Source: Cryoendolithus antarcticus (Eukaryota; Ascomycota; Dothideomycetes; Cladosporiales; Cladosporiaceae). From it: a DNA stretch of 64,000 nt. The position numbers and the translations under genes are program-made. The stretch is from positions 558,001 to 622,000 of the forward strand of contig NAJO01000014.1 of assembly GCA_002077065.1 (NCBI GenBank). Reading direction: 5' to 3'. Below, piece after piece: positions 32,627 to 41,249 of this stretch. The notes beneath the pieces were generated by a model. That model had not been told where the DNA came from, did no database searches, and was given only the letters and a program-made list of their open reading frames with translations. Position 1 is the first letter of the stretch; each line of letters opens with the position of its first letter.

Positions 32627-33642
32627 TCAGAAATTCCTCGAAGGCGGTACCTGCTCGCCAGCAGTCCCCCTGTAGCCAGCCTGCCCGTGTATAGGCACCT
32701 GGCTCCCCTGGCTATCCCGCTCATTCCACGCTCCACCAGTGTACACCGGTCCGCCGAGATTGTTCCCGCCCTGCTGCTCCTGCATTCTCATCTCGCCCTC
32801 CTCCTCCCTCGCCCTCAACGGCCCGGGCAGTCCAAACCGATCCTCGCGATGCCGCGTCTGTGTCGCAGGCAGGAAGTCGATAACGAATGACCAGACGTAG
32901 AAAATGTAGATCAGGCTGATGATCCACTCAACGTAAGCGGAGGGGTTTAGGGCGCGGCCGACGCGACCTCGCTGCAGAACGCCGAAGGCTATGGCGAGGG
33001 CTAGTTCGATGAAGATAAAGGCTAGTTTTAGCCAGAAGGAGGAGCGCAGGATGCGGTGTTCGCGGTAGAGGACGCCGAGGCGTTGGTATTCGGCGCAGAT
33101 GAAGACGGCGGAGATGATGTAGCCGGCACTAGGGGGAGATGTCAGTATCGGCGCAAATGAGAAGTGGGCTAGGGGACGTACATGAAGATGAAGAGGCACG
33201 TGATGTGTATGTTATGATGTCTCCGCGTGTCGAAAACCGTGAGTAGAATCAGTGCGATGCCGCCTATGATGGCGAAAGCTATGGCGAAGCCGGATAAGAT
33301 CTTCTCAGAGGTCCTGTAGTTCTTCGCGAGGCGCGCGTTGTGTCTGAGCCATCGCTCGGCGACGAAGGAGATGTTGAAGACGACTACTGTTGTCGCTGAG
33401 CCGGCTATGAAGAGCGGATAGCCCCATTTCGAAGCGGCTATGTCGGAGATGTAGGGCACTGTTTGGCCTGCTCCGGTCCAGGCGTATTGAGGACGGCCGG
33501 TCGCGACCCAGTTGATGAGGAGACCGAGAAGGGTGCCTGGTATGTGTTAGGAACTGGTTTGCCAACGCTAGTAAAGTCATTGCGCACCTAGCCAACAGCA
33601 GCCAGCGAAGGCTGGAAGGAACCAGTATGAGAGGCCGAACAT
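32627..33642 (-). CDS. Sfk1/Frag1/DRAM-family membrane protein
   Basis: Exons are 33642..33588, 33536..33182 and 33128..32627 (introns 51 and 53 bp), 303 residues. Exon junctions give CCWLGTLLGLLINWV and LFIFIAGYIISAVF. Six hydrophobic segments are visible, with an extracytosolic loop YAWTGAGQTVPYISDIAASK after the first and a polar, Gln/Gly-rich C-tail. This loop plus RTSEKILSG and LYREHRILRSSFWLK fits the Frag1/DRAM/Sfk1 family. In yeast, Sfk1 works with the PI4-kinase Stt4 at the plasma membrane and affects lipid asymmetry; the same role here is inference from family. Confidence 0.82.
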
Positions 33643-34454
33643 TGTGTTCAGCGAATGGGCCTAGAGGCTGGTTGGCGCAAACGTGAGGTCGTGTTTGTTT
33701 TCTGCTCGGAGCTTGTCGACTTCGGCGCTCAATGCCTGCGCTGCTCTTCCGATTATTGCAAGACGTAGATGTTGGAGTAGTGAGAGGCAAGAGATGTGAT
33801 ACAACAAGATAGAAAATGACTTAGTCACCTTCCACCGTTGGGGCGACTCAATTTCTCAATGGAGTCCATCGCGTCGCCATCCACAGAGCGCCTACGTCAC
33901 ATTTGAAGAGCAATTTGACTTCGCCGCGGAGGCCAGCGGATGCTCGATCTTCGCCTTGGTCAGCGAGTTATGCACGTCTCATGACTTGACGTCAATAGAG
34001 ATGTTGCTAGTCATGGATTTGTCGATGCTTCGACATGTGGATGATATGAGACGAGAACGGGAGAGTGTGCGTTTCTAATGGATGTGAGGTGTTGCGGTAC
34101 GGGTTTTGCGGGTGGCGTGGAGATCTTTGATGCTGGAGTGCACGAGTCCTTGCGCATTTGCTGCGCTGGGATGGTTGGCATCGAACTAGCCCGGCTGTTG
34201 ATGGGAGTGATGTGAGAAAGAATGAAGGAGTCGAGGACGATTCCCTCAGAGATACATCTTCCAGACTGCGGTCAGCGTCTTACTGTATGATAAATCGATC
34301 CTTCGTAAACTGTCGTCTCACCACGTGATGACATGCCTGAGGTTCTCAGGCATAAATACGGGCTTGGCATTTGTGCAAATCCGAATATCGTCTACTGCAC
34401 CTCACTTTGCAGAGGAGCGGCACGTTCGACGAACACCAACCACCGACCGCCAGG
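33643..34454. other. Divergent intergenic, SFK1-like gene to RPL36
   Basis: 812 bp shared by two divergent genes. The RPL36-proximal part has a CACGTG (34322..34327), a 9-bp inverted repeat (34333..34353) and an ATAAATA right after it. The rest shows no supported gene. Confidence 0.5.
34322..34358. promoter_or_regulatory. RPL36 promoter elements: E-box, inverted repeat, TATA-like
   Basis: CACGTG (34322..34327) is followed by ATGCCTGAG-GTT-CTCAGGCAT (34333..34353), a perfect 9-bp inverted repeat with a 3-nt centre. ATAAATA starts at its end. All lie within 135 bp upstream of the RPL36 ATG. The spacing suggests a binding site for a dimeric factor beside the core promoter. A CACGTG also occurs in the RPS28 promoter. 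Confidence 0.5.
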
Positions 34455-34936
34455 ATGCCGAAGGAAGTCAAGCAGAGGTCCGGCATTGCCATCGGACTGA
34501 ACAAGGGCCATGTATGTCGACCTCTTCATTGCATACCACCGCCTCGACACCCCACCTGCGACCGACGGAATACACAATGATGGACTGGAGCAATACTAAT
34601 ACCAACTACAGAAAGTCACTCCCCACCAGCCCAAGCCAAAAGTCTCCCGCACCAAAGGCCACCTAAGCAAGCGCACAGCCTTTGTCCGCGAAGTCGTGAA
34701 GGAAGTTGCAGGGTACGCCTTATCATACTCACGCTCTTACGTTCAATCCAAATACTTATCATTACAACAACAGCCTCGCACCGTATGAGCGTCGTGTGAT
34801 CGAGTTGCTCCGCAACAGCAAGGACAAGCGCGCGCGTAAGCTGGCGAAGAACAGGCTCGGCACATTCGGCCGTGCGAAGAGAAAGGTGGACGAGATGACC
34901 AAGGTTATTGCGGAGAGCAGGAGGGCGGGGCACTAG
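34455..34936 (+). CDS. RPL36: 60S ribosomal protein L36 (eL36)
   Basis: Large-subunit ribosomal protein. Exons are 34455..34511, 34612..34712 and 34774..34936 (introns 100 and 61 bp), 106 residues. [19 protein letters not shown] joins [20 protein letters not shown] and [20 protein letters not shown], the standard eL36 series, ending [11 protein letters not shown]. Intron 1 falls after GLNKGH in phase 0, and its acceptor follows an ACTAAT branch region. Very basic composition is as expected. Confidence 0.96.
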
Positions 34937-35296
34937 GTGTTACGCTGTGATGGGGGCAGGGGTGGATGTTTGGGGAGGGAGGGTATTAATGCACCCGCCG
35001 GTACGACATAAAAGACGCACGATCAGTACTGATGAAGGAACGGGTGCGGTGCTGAACATACTTCGGCAATGACCGAGATCATCATTGGCAGTCGAAAGGC
35101 TGCATAGCTAGGCTGGTGTATGCTATACCTCCCTCGCCGCCGATTGTCTATCATCATGTATGCTTTTCGATGTCTCTACCCCGCGCCGCCGGCCGTGACT
35201 TTGGCAATAAAGCCTCCGATCAAGTCACCGTGGACAGATCGCTGTTCGCGTCTCGAACTCGCAGAGCACCAGCCTCCTGACATCATGACCATTGCA
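34937..35296. other. Convergent intergenic, RPL36 to thioredoxin-PITH gene
   Basis: 360 bp; no supported gene. Confidence 0.4.
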
Positions 35297-36304
35297 TCAC
35301 TCCCCGCCTTCACTCCCAATCTTCTCCAACTTTCCCATACTCTTCTTCTCCCCACTCTCGCCCACAAGCCGTATGCGATCAATCCTCGTCTTCTCGCCGT
35401 CTCCCTCCGATTCGGCAACGAACACCACCAGACTTGAGATGTTCTGAAACTTGACAAACCGCAACTCGATCTTGGCAGTCCCAGTCTCAGCATCCCAGGA
35501 ATCGTCCTCTAGTTCTATACGTTGCGTTACTGGGGCGTCTTCGGCTTCGTCGAACCCGAGGACGTGCGAGCGGTTGGTGTAGAGTTGGAGCGTCTTTGGT
35601 CGGGAGGGTGCGTCTTCATCTTCTGAAGCGGACGGTAGTGAAGTTATGTGCAAGCTGTGTAACTTCATCGTGCTCTGGAAGGGCATATACAGCATGAGCT
35701 GCTCGTCCGTGTCGCTTTCAATCCAGTCTTTCTTGCTGTCCGACGCTGCGGGTGTCTTGCCCTTACCCAGCGAAGCAGGTCTGGAAGTCGAGAAAATCGC
35801 TCTGCTGTCGCCCGCTTCACTGGAGAGATTCAAGAAATCCAGACTCCGCACATCAACTTGAGATGTCACATCCGTATACCCCCTCGGCAGCCCCGCCCCA
35901 AGCCATCCATCCCCTCCCAACGTTTCCCCTCCTCCCCCTGCACTCCCCTGCCCAGCACTGCTCATCCCCTTCGCCTCCTCCGCCAGCTCCCTGACAGCCT
36001 TATCCAGCGCCCTCACATCCGCGCCGCGAATCCGCTTCGTCTCTCTGCCAGCTTTGAAGATAACGAACGTCGGCATGGCGGTGACATTATAGTTTGCAGC
36101 GATCTCTTTCTGGGCGTCTACGTCTATTGTGACGAAAGTTATTTGGTTTGGGCGGGAGAGCTGTGTGGAGAGCGCGTCGTAGAGGGGTTTTATCGTCTTG
36201 CAGGGCCCGCACCAGGTGGCTGTGAAGTCTGCTATCACTATGCGGGAGCTGGTGAGGAGGGAGGAGAGGTGGGTGGGGGAGGTGATGGAGGTGGGGTGGG
36301 TCAT
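35297..36304 (-). CDS. Thioredoxin-like protein with PITH domain (TXNL1-like)
   Basis: 335 residues, no intron. The frame is open further upstream (to 36457), but MTHPTSITSPTHLSSLL at 36304 places the thioredoxin domain at the N-terminus, as in TXNL1. The active site is WCGPC (residues 31-35), so the redox pair is complete. IDVDAQKEIAANYNVTAMPTFVIF gives the cis-proline loop. After a Gly/Ser-rich linker, the PITH domain (about 140-335) is recognised by DVRSLDFLNLSSE, SDTDEQLMLYMPFQSTMKLH and TLQLYTNRSHVLGFDE. Animal TXNL1 binds the proteasome through this domain; the same is likely here. Confidence 0.9.
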   Translation of the reverse strand: MTHPTSITSPTHLSSLLTSSRIVIADFTATWCGPCKTIKPLYDALSTQLSRPNQITFVTIDVDAQKEIAANYNVTAMPTFVIFKAGRETKRIRGADVRALDKAVRELAEEAKGMSSAGQGSAGGGGETLGGDGWLGAGLPRGYTDVTSQVDVRSLDFLNLSSEAGDSRAIFSTSRPASLGKGKTPAASDSKKDWIESDTDEQLMLYMPFQSTMKLHSLHITSLPSASEDEDAPSRPKTLQLYTNRSHVLGFDEAEDAPVTQRIELEDDSWDAETGTAKIELRFVKFQNISSLVVFVAESEGDGEKTRIDRIRLVGESGEKKSMGKLEKIGSEGGE

Positions 36305-36564
36305 TGTGGTGGTTGTGTCGCGAGTCTGGTGGAAGGAGTAGTTGTTCCGGGAAACCGTTGGTAGATTTCTCGGGTCCCGGTGTATCGGTAGTGTTTGTTG
36401 GTATAGTGGTCTGGCAGTAGTGGGGAGTTGTTGTCGCGGCGGGGCAGGGGACTTCACATATGTGACATGTGTTTGTCAGCGGGGAAGGAAGGCGGCAGCG
36501 ATGATGTAGCTTCCTGTATACTTTCTTCTGATAATGCACCATCACTCATGCTACCAAGACCCCC

Positions 36565-36810
36565 ATGACTCCTCGAGACCTCACCGGCCTCGCTCTCACC
36601 CGCTCCGAACGAATCATCGTCGTAACCCTCAGCTACCTCTTCATCGCCCCGGGTGTTTACAAAAACTTCCGCCGCCTGTACACCTATCTCCGCCGCCTCT
36701 CGCTCGAAGCCTCTCGCCGACAAGCAATCGAAGACGCCGAGGCTGAGCTCCTGCGCCGTCGACAGCAAACCGCAGCAGCCCAAGAAGCTACAGTACCACC
36801 CGCAACTTAA
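36565..36810 (+). CDS. 81-residue single-helix membrane microprotein, unknown
   Basis: MTPRDLTGLALTRSERIIV opens an 81-residue protein with one hydrophobic helix (IIVVTLSYLFIAPGVY, residues about 17-33), then a basic amphipathic stretch (KNFRRLYTYLRRLSLEASRR) and a charged tail. Codons end mostly in C or G like those of neighbouring genes, so it looks truly coding. I do not recognise a family; a mitochondrial or ER membrane location would fit the helix and positive flank. Its stop codon (36808..36810) is followed by only CC and then the ATG of the TUG/Ubx4 gene, in a different frame. It may therefore be the first cistron of a shared mRNA, or a long conserved upstream ORF. Confidence 0.6.
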   Translation: MTPRDLTGLALTRSERIIVVTLSYLFIAPGVYKNFRRLYTYLRRLSLEASRRQAIEDAEAELLRRRQQTAAAQEATVPPAT

Positions 36811-36812
36811 CC

Positions 36813-38363
36813 ATGGCCTCCTCGATCTACATAGTCGACGCAGCCTTCAAACGCACCCTCATCAAAGTCACGCCCGGCAAATACCTCCGCGAAGTGCTAG
36901 ACGACGTCTGCAAAAGCAAGAAGCTGAACCCCGAGTCCTACACCCTCAAAACCCAAGCCGGCAAACTCCTCGACCTCTCCCAACCCTTCCGCCTCTCAGG
37001 CTTAAGCGCAGGAGCAAAACTCCAGCTAGTACAAGCCTCCCGCTCCCCAAGTGTAGTGAACGTCGCACTCTCTCTCCCCGAGTCCGAAGGCGGCGGGAGG
37101 CTGAGTGATAAGTTTCCTAGCACGACGTCACTCTGGCTTGTGCTGCGGAAGTTCGAGGAGGGCGTTGCTGGAGGAGGAAAGAAGCTGAACTTGACGCAAA
37201 GAGGCAAGCCGTCGGGAGATTCTGGAGCGGGAAGACTGCTGTACGAGGCGCCGTATGTGAATGTTATGGGACGGACACTGGAGGGGTTCGGAGAGCTGCA
37301 GAAGACGTTGGCGCAGTTGGGGCTGAATGGGGGGAGCTGTATGCTGAGGCTAGGATGGAAGATGAGCGATGTGCCGATTGAGATTGCGATGGGGAAGATC
37401 ACAGAGTTCTTTGTTGGGAAGGATGGCGCAGAAGGCGAAGTGAACGGGGAGGAAAGGGATGCGCCGAAGACTGAGGAGAAGGTTGCACGTGAGGAGACAG
37501 AGACGAACGGTGATGTGCTGGCAGCGCCGATAGCCAACCAGGACAGCATGCAAGACGTACAACCCACTCCAGAGCCTGACGGCCAGGTCGAAGCGCACCC
37601 GGAACTACCAACACCATCTCAGCCGGACCCAGAACAAGCTCTCTCACAAACGCCCACAAGTACAACACCAGCAGAGCTTCCACAAACAGTACAACCCACA
37701 GACGGGCTCTCCGTCTTCCTCCCGCCCTCCTCTCCTACACCAGCAGCCGCCCTCCACCAACCCGATCCCTCCATCTACGATCCCACAATCGCACACGCGA
37801 AAGCCCATCAAGCAGCCCTCGAGCGGTCCTCTCGCAACACCCGTCTTCTCTCAGACAAAGAGCTAGACGCCATGGCATCCGAGAAAGCGGCGAAATTGTC
37901 GGCGGTGAGGAGCGTTACGATACGCGTACGGTATCCGGATCAGAGTATGGTGGAGACCGACTTCCAGGCCTCTGCTGCGGCGTCAGAAGTGTACACTAAG
38001 GTGCGGACTACGCTGCAGCATAGCGATGCTGGGTTTGAGCTTCGATATCTGGGGGAGAAGGGGCAAGCGCTGCTTCCAGACACCGACAAGACGACCCTCG
38101 TCCGCGGCCTCGGATTCCGTGGCAAAGTCCTCGTGCTATTTGCTTGGAAGGCTGAGGTTCCGGCAGAGGTGCGATCGGGACCCGTTCTCAGAGAGGAGTT
38201 GCGGAGCCGAGCTCAAGAGCTCAAAGTCGACTTACCGGAGGCCGAAGCTGTTGCGTCGGAGGCGAAAATTGGGGAGGTGAAGCCTGAGGCGCCGGAGAAG
38301 GACAAGGGCAAGGGTATGAGTGAGGAGCGGATGAAGAAGTTTCTGGGGTTTGGGAAGAAGTGA
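36813..38363 (+). CDS. UBX4: UBX-domain protein of TUG/Ubx4 type
   Basis: A Cdc48/p97 adaptor with the TUG (ASPSCR1) architecture; 516 residues, no intron. The N-terminal ubiquitin-like TUG-UBL1 domain starts SSIYIVDAAFKRTLIKV and includes GKYLREVLDDVCKS and LSGLSAGAKLQL. A middle region (PYVNVMGRTLEGFGELQKTL, LNGGSCMLRLGW) is the second conserved block. A Pro/Thr/Gln-rich linker follows (about 225-335). The UBX domain (about 365-450) contains SVTIRVRYPDQSMVETDF and LLPDTDKTTLVRGLGFRGK. The tail is rich in Glu and Lys. In yeast, Ubx4 tunes Cdc48 in ER-associated degradation. The gene has almost no 5' spacer because of the microprotein gene. Confidence 0.88.
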   Translation: MASSIYIVDAAFKRTLIKVTPGKYLREVLDDVCKSKKLNPESYTLKTQAGKLLDLSQPFRLSGLSAGAKLQLVQASRSPSVVNVALSLPESEGGGRLSDKFPSTTSLWLVLRKFEEGVAGGGKKLNLTQRGKPSGDSGAGRLLYEAPYVNVMGRTLEGFGELQKTLAQLGLNGGSCMLRLGWKMSDVPIEIAMGKITEFFVGKDGAEGEVNGEERDAPKTEEKVAREETETNGDVLAAPIANQDSMQDVQPTPEPDGQVEAHPELPTPSQPDPEQALSQTPTSTTPAELPQTVQPTDGLSVFLPPSSPTPAAALHQPDPSIYDPTIAHAKAHQAALERSSRNTRLLSDKELDAMASEKAAKLSAVRSVTIRVRYPDQSMVETDFQASAAASEVYTKVRTTLQHSDAGFELRYLGEKGQALLPDTDKTTLVRGLGFRGKVLVLFAWKAEVPAEVRSGPVLREELRSRAQELKVDLPEAEAVASEAKIGEVKPEAPEKDKGKGMSEERMKKFLGFGKK

Positions 38364-39452
38364 GGGGTCGAGACGGACTACGAATGACGAGGTTGGTGGT
38401 GAACACTTGACCAGCATCATCAAGGGGCAGAGAGCATGGGCGTCATTCGTGTAGCATTTGTTAGCATCAGCGTGGGCGTATGGAGACGAAACAAACGGGA
38501 TGGACTTCCCTACAAAGCTACGAGGCTTCTACCACTGCATGTACGACTTCCACTCCCAGTCCCATGGTCGAGAATTATATAACCTCGGGCTTTTGATTTC
38601 CATCATTCTGAGGACGTTCTGGTGAGTATGGAGCAAGATGAATAAGGTGCGTGATCTAATAATGCCTAGGTGCAAGAGACACGAGTGATGGAGTCCGAGT
38701 GAGGCATTCTCAAGTGATGAAGTGCGATGATGGTCGAGTGACTGAGGTCAAGTAATGGCGTGGGTAACATGGAGTATCAGTGATGGGGTACGAGTGATAA
38801 GGATCAGGTGATCGACCACAATTGAGACGAAGTCGAAGTGTTTTCGTCAGGAAGCATCAGCGACAGTGCGGTTGGGAGATGAAGAGCGAGTGAAAGGAGC
38901 ATTCAATGGAGGAGTGACATTGCGGTGAGTGAGGGACCAATACAAGTGAGTTTTGAACGAGCGATCGATACACATCTCCGTCTATTCTACACACTCCTTG
39001 CTATCCTTTCCCATCACCTACGACCAGCGCAGTGATGGTAGATAAGCCAAGGCTATACACACATCCCCTTTTCCCACCAAAGGTTTCCAGAGTTTACAAA
39101 CGAAATCCCCATACCCAAGTCCAAGACTCTACTTTACACGCCGAGCGTAGCGGCACCCCAGATCCCAGCAAACAAAAGCAATCGCGCTTCGCAACAAGTG
39201 TAAAAGCAATTTGGTCAATATAGTACAAGCGAAAGGAAAGAATAGCACAAATCATCGCCCGGTCTGGCCGAGTGATGATGCTCGAGTCGTGAGACTCAGG
39301 TGAAGCTGTAAAGATGTTGCCGGGTCCCGTGGGTATCGCCGTGATGTCTATGCCGTGAGCGTCGTGATGATCTTCAGCGGCGTGTACGGCGTGGAAATCG
39401 TGAAGCAAGGAGAGCCGTGAAGAGAAGGGAAGGAAAAGCTAAGCCCAAGGGC
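38364..39452. other. Convergent intergenic with degenerate GTGATG-rich stretch
   Basis: 1,089 bp between the 3' ends of UBX4 and the Msn2-like gene. Between about 38680 and 38820 the motif AGTGATG (or one-base variants) recurs many times, and GTGATG recurs again at 39270-39370. This is probably low-complexity UTR sequence. No gene is supported. Confidence 0.45.
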
Positions 39453-41249
39453 TTAGTCGTTTCGCTTCCGCTTCTTAGCATCCTTGTTAGGCGACTCTGA
39501 GCCGCTATAGCTGCCTGACGAACTCGAAGAGGACGAAGAGGAGGCGTGGACACCAGCCGTGACGTCGAAGAGCATGGCGCCCATCTCCGCCGCATCCGGT
39601 GACCGCGACGGCTGCTGTTGCGGCTTCATCTGCTGTTGCTGCGGATGATATGGCGACTCGACCTTCGGCATCAGGAGCGTGCCCGCCTCGCTACCATTCA
39701 CACTCTCGATCGGCTGCTGGTAGACACCATCCTCAGCGCCAAGAACACCCATGACCATCGTCCCGGCGCCGTGCGTACGCTGATGCTGGCTCAGGTTGTC
39801 AGAGCGCGAGAACTTCTTCCCGCAATCTGTGCACTCAAAAGGCTTGTCGTGTGTGTGTAGCGAGCGGTAGTGGCGCTTTAGGTGTTCTTGCCTGCGGAAG
39901 CGACGAGAGCAGAGCGTGCAGACGAAAGTCTTGGACGGGTCATCCGTGAGTGACTGCTTCCGGCCACGACGGGAGACGCTGGAGGAGCCGGCTGGTGTCG
40001 AGGCGACGGACTCCGAAGGCTCCTCCGAGTCCTCGCTGGGAGCCGTGGAGACCTCAGTGTTGCCAGCCTCTTGAGATTCGGCGGTCTGGTAGATGTCTGT
40101 TGGTGCGACGGGCTTCTTGCTATGCTTGCGCTTTGGCTTAACGACTGCAGCTTCAGAGTTGTCGACGATCGAGAACTGGGATGTGGCAGGAGAGAAGCCA
40201 CCGCTTGTGAGGTCATCATCGCTGTAACTCTCCTCGCTGAAGAAGCCGTCGTCTTCTACGATGCTTGGTGCCATCTCAAGACGCTGACGCTTGTTGCCAT
40301 TGTAGTGCACGTCATCGGGCGCGGCGTAGGGGACGAAACCGGTGAAGTCGTCCTCGAAGTCGAGCTCAAATGCGGGCTGGAACGTTGGCAGGCCATCGAA
40401 TTGAAACTCAATGGGCGAAGCGATGATTGGCTGCGCTGTGGGCATGTACATGGGCTTCTGAACTTCTACGATCTCGTCATCCTCGGCAGTGTAGAGAGTG
40501 CTGAGGCTAGCGAAGTCGTTGTTCCCGACGGTCAAGTCCCTGGGATCGCAAACATCATGCTCGGATACGACCGAGCGTGGGATGGGCGATGGCGATGGCG
40601 AGATCGGGACACCGGCGGTGGACGTGAGGTGGTAGTGGGCTTCGGTCGAAGCAGCCGACGTTGGGTGAAGGAAGACGGGAGTCATTGGTGGCGAGCCTGG
40701 ACGTGCCCAGTCGCCGCCAGCAAGCACCTCGGTAAGCACCTCCTCCTCGCAACCCTCCTTGACAGCTGGGAAGCCAGTCATGATCGGTTGGCTGAAGAAC
40801 ACACCGCTGATCGGGGTTTGTAGGATGCCAGCTGTCGCAGGCGAGCTGTCCAAAGAGCTGTAGCTGCCAGATGCGGACAGCGTTGGCGTTGCTGGGTAGT
40901 AGTTGTTCGAGGTATCCAATGGCATCAGCGGTGCATCTTGCTGAAGCATGATGGTGGGCTTCTGGTGGTGTGCTCGAGGCGAGGCATCCGGAGTCAGCAT
41001 GGCATGCGAAATGTATGCGGGTCGTTGTTGTTGAGGCATGCACTGGACGTATGAGCCAGCAGAGAGTGGCCGTTGTTGGTGGTAGTGCTGGGCGTAAGGG
41101 GCCATGTGCTCAGGTGTCGATGGTACCGGGCCTGTCGGGTATCCATGTGGGTGTGGTGCGAAGTGGCCATGTTGCCGGCTCTCTGCGCCGTGGACGGGTG
41201 TGTAGTAGAGGAAAGGCGCCTGGGCCATTTGTGGGTGGTTGTACTGCAT
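39453..41249 (-). CDS. C2H2 zinc-finger transcription factor, Msn2/Seb1-like
   Basis: A 598-residue nuclear DNA-binding protein. Two tandem C2H2 fingers lie near the C-terminus (about residues 443-495): [19 protein letters not shown] and [19 protein letters not shown]. The finger contact residues (RQEH.KR, RSDN.SQ) match Msn2/Msn4 of yeast and Seb1/MsnA of moulds, which bind the stress element CCCCT. The N-terminal 430 residues are Gln/Pro/Ser-rich with acidic patches ([27 protein letters not shown]) suited to activation. The tail carries a poly-Ser run and a KKRKR basic signal. No intron in the coding part. An overlapping upstream ORF starts at 41326. Confidence 0.9.
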   Translation of the reverse strand: MQYNHPQMAQAPFLYYTPVHGAESRQHGHFAPHPHGYPTGPVPSTPEHMAPYAQHYHQQRPLSAGSYVQCMPQQQRPAYISHAMLTPDASPRAHHQKPTIMLQQDAPLMPLDTSNNYYPATPTLSASGSYSSLDSSPATAGILQTPISGVFFSQPIMTGFPAVKEGCEEEVLTEVLAGGDWARPGSPPMTPVFLHPTSAASTEAHYHLTSTAGVPISPSPSPIPRSVVSEHDVCDPRDLTVGNNDFASLSTLYTAEDDEIVEVQKPMYMPTAQPIIASPIEFQFDGLPTFQPAFELDFEDDFTGFVPYAAPDDVHYNGNKRQRLEMAPSIVEDDGFFSEESYSDDDLTSGGFSPATSQFSIVDNSEAAVVKPKRKHSKKPVAPTDIYQTAESQEAGNTEVSTAPSEDSEEPSESVASTPAGSSSVSRRGRKQSLTDDPSKTFVCTLCSRRFRRQEHLKRHYRSLHTHDKPFECTDCGKKFSRSDNLSQHQRTHGAGTMVMGVLGAEDGVYQQPIESVNGSEAGTLLMPKVESPYHPQQQQMKPQQQPSRSPDAAEMGAMLFDVTAGVHASSSSSSSSSGSYSGSESPNKDAKKRKRND

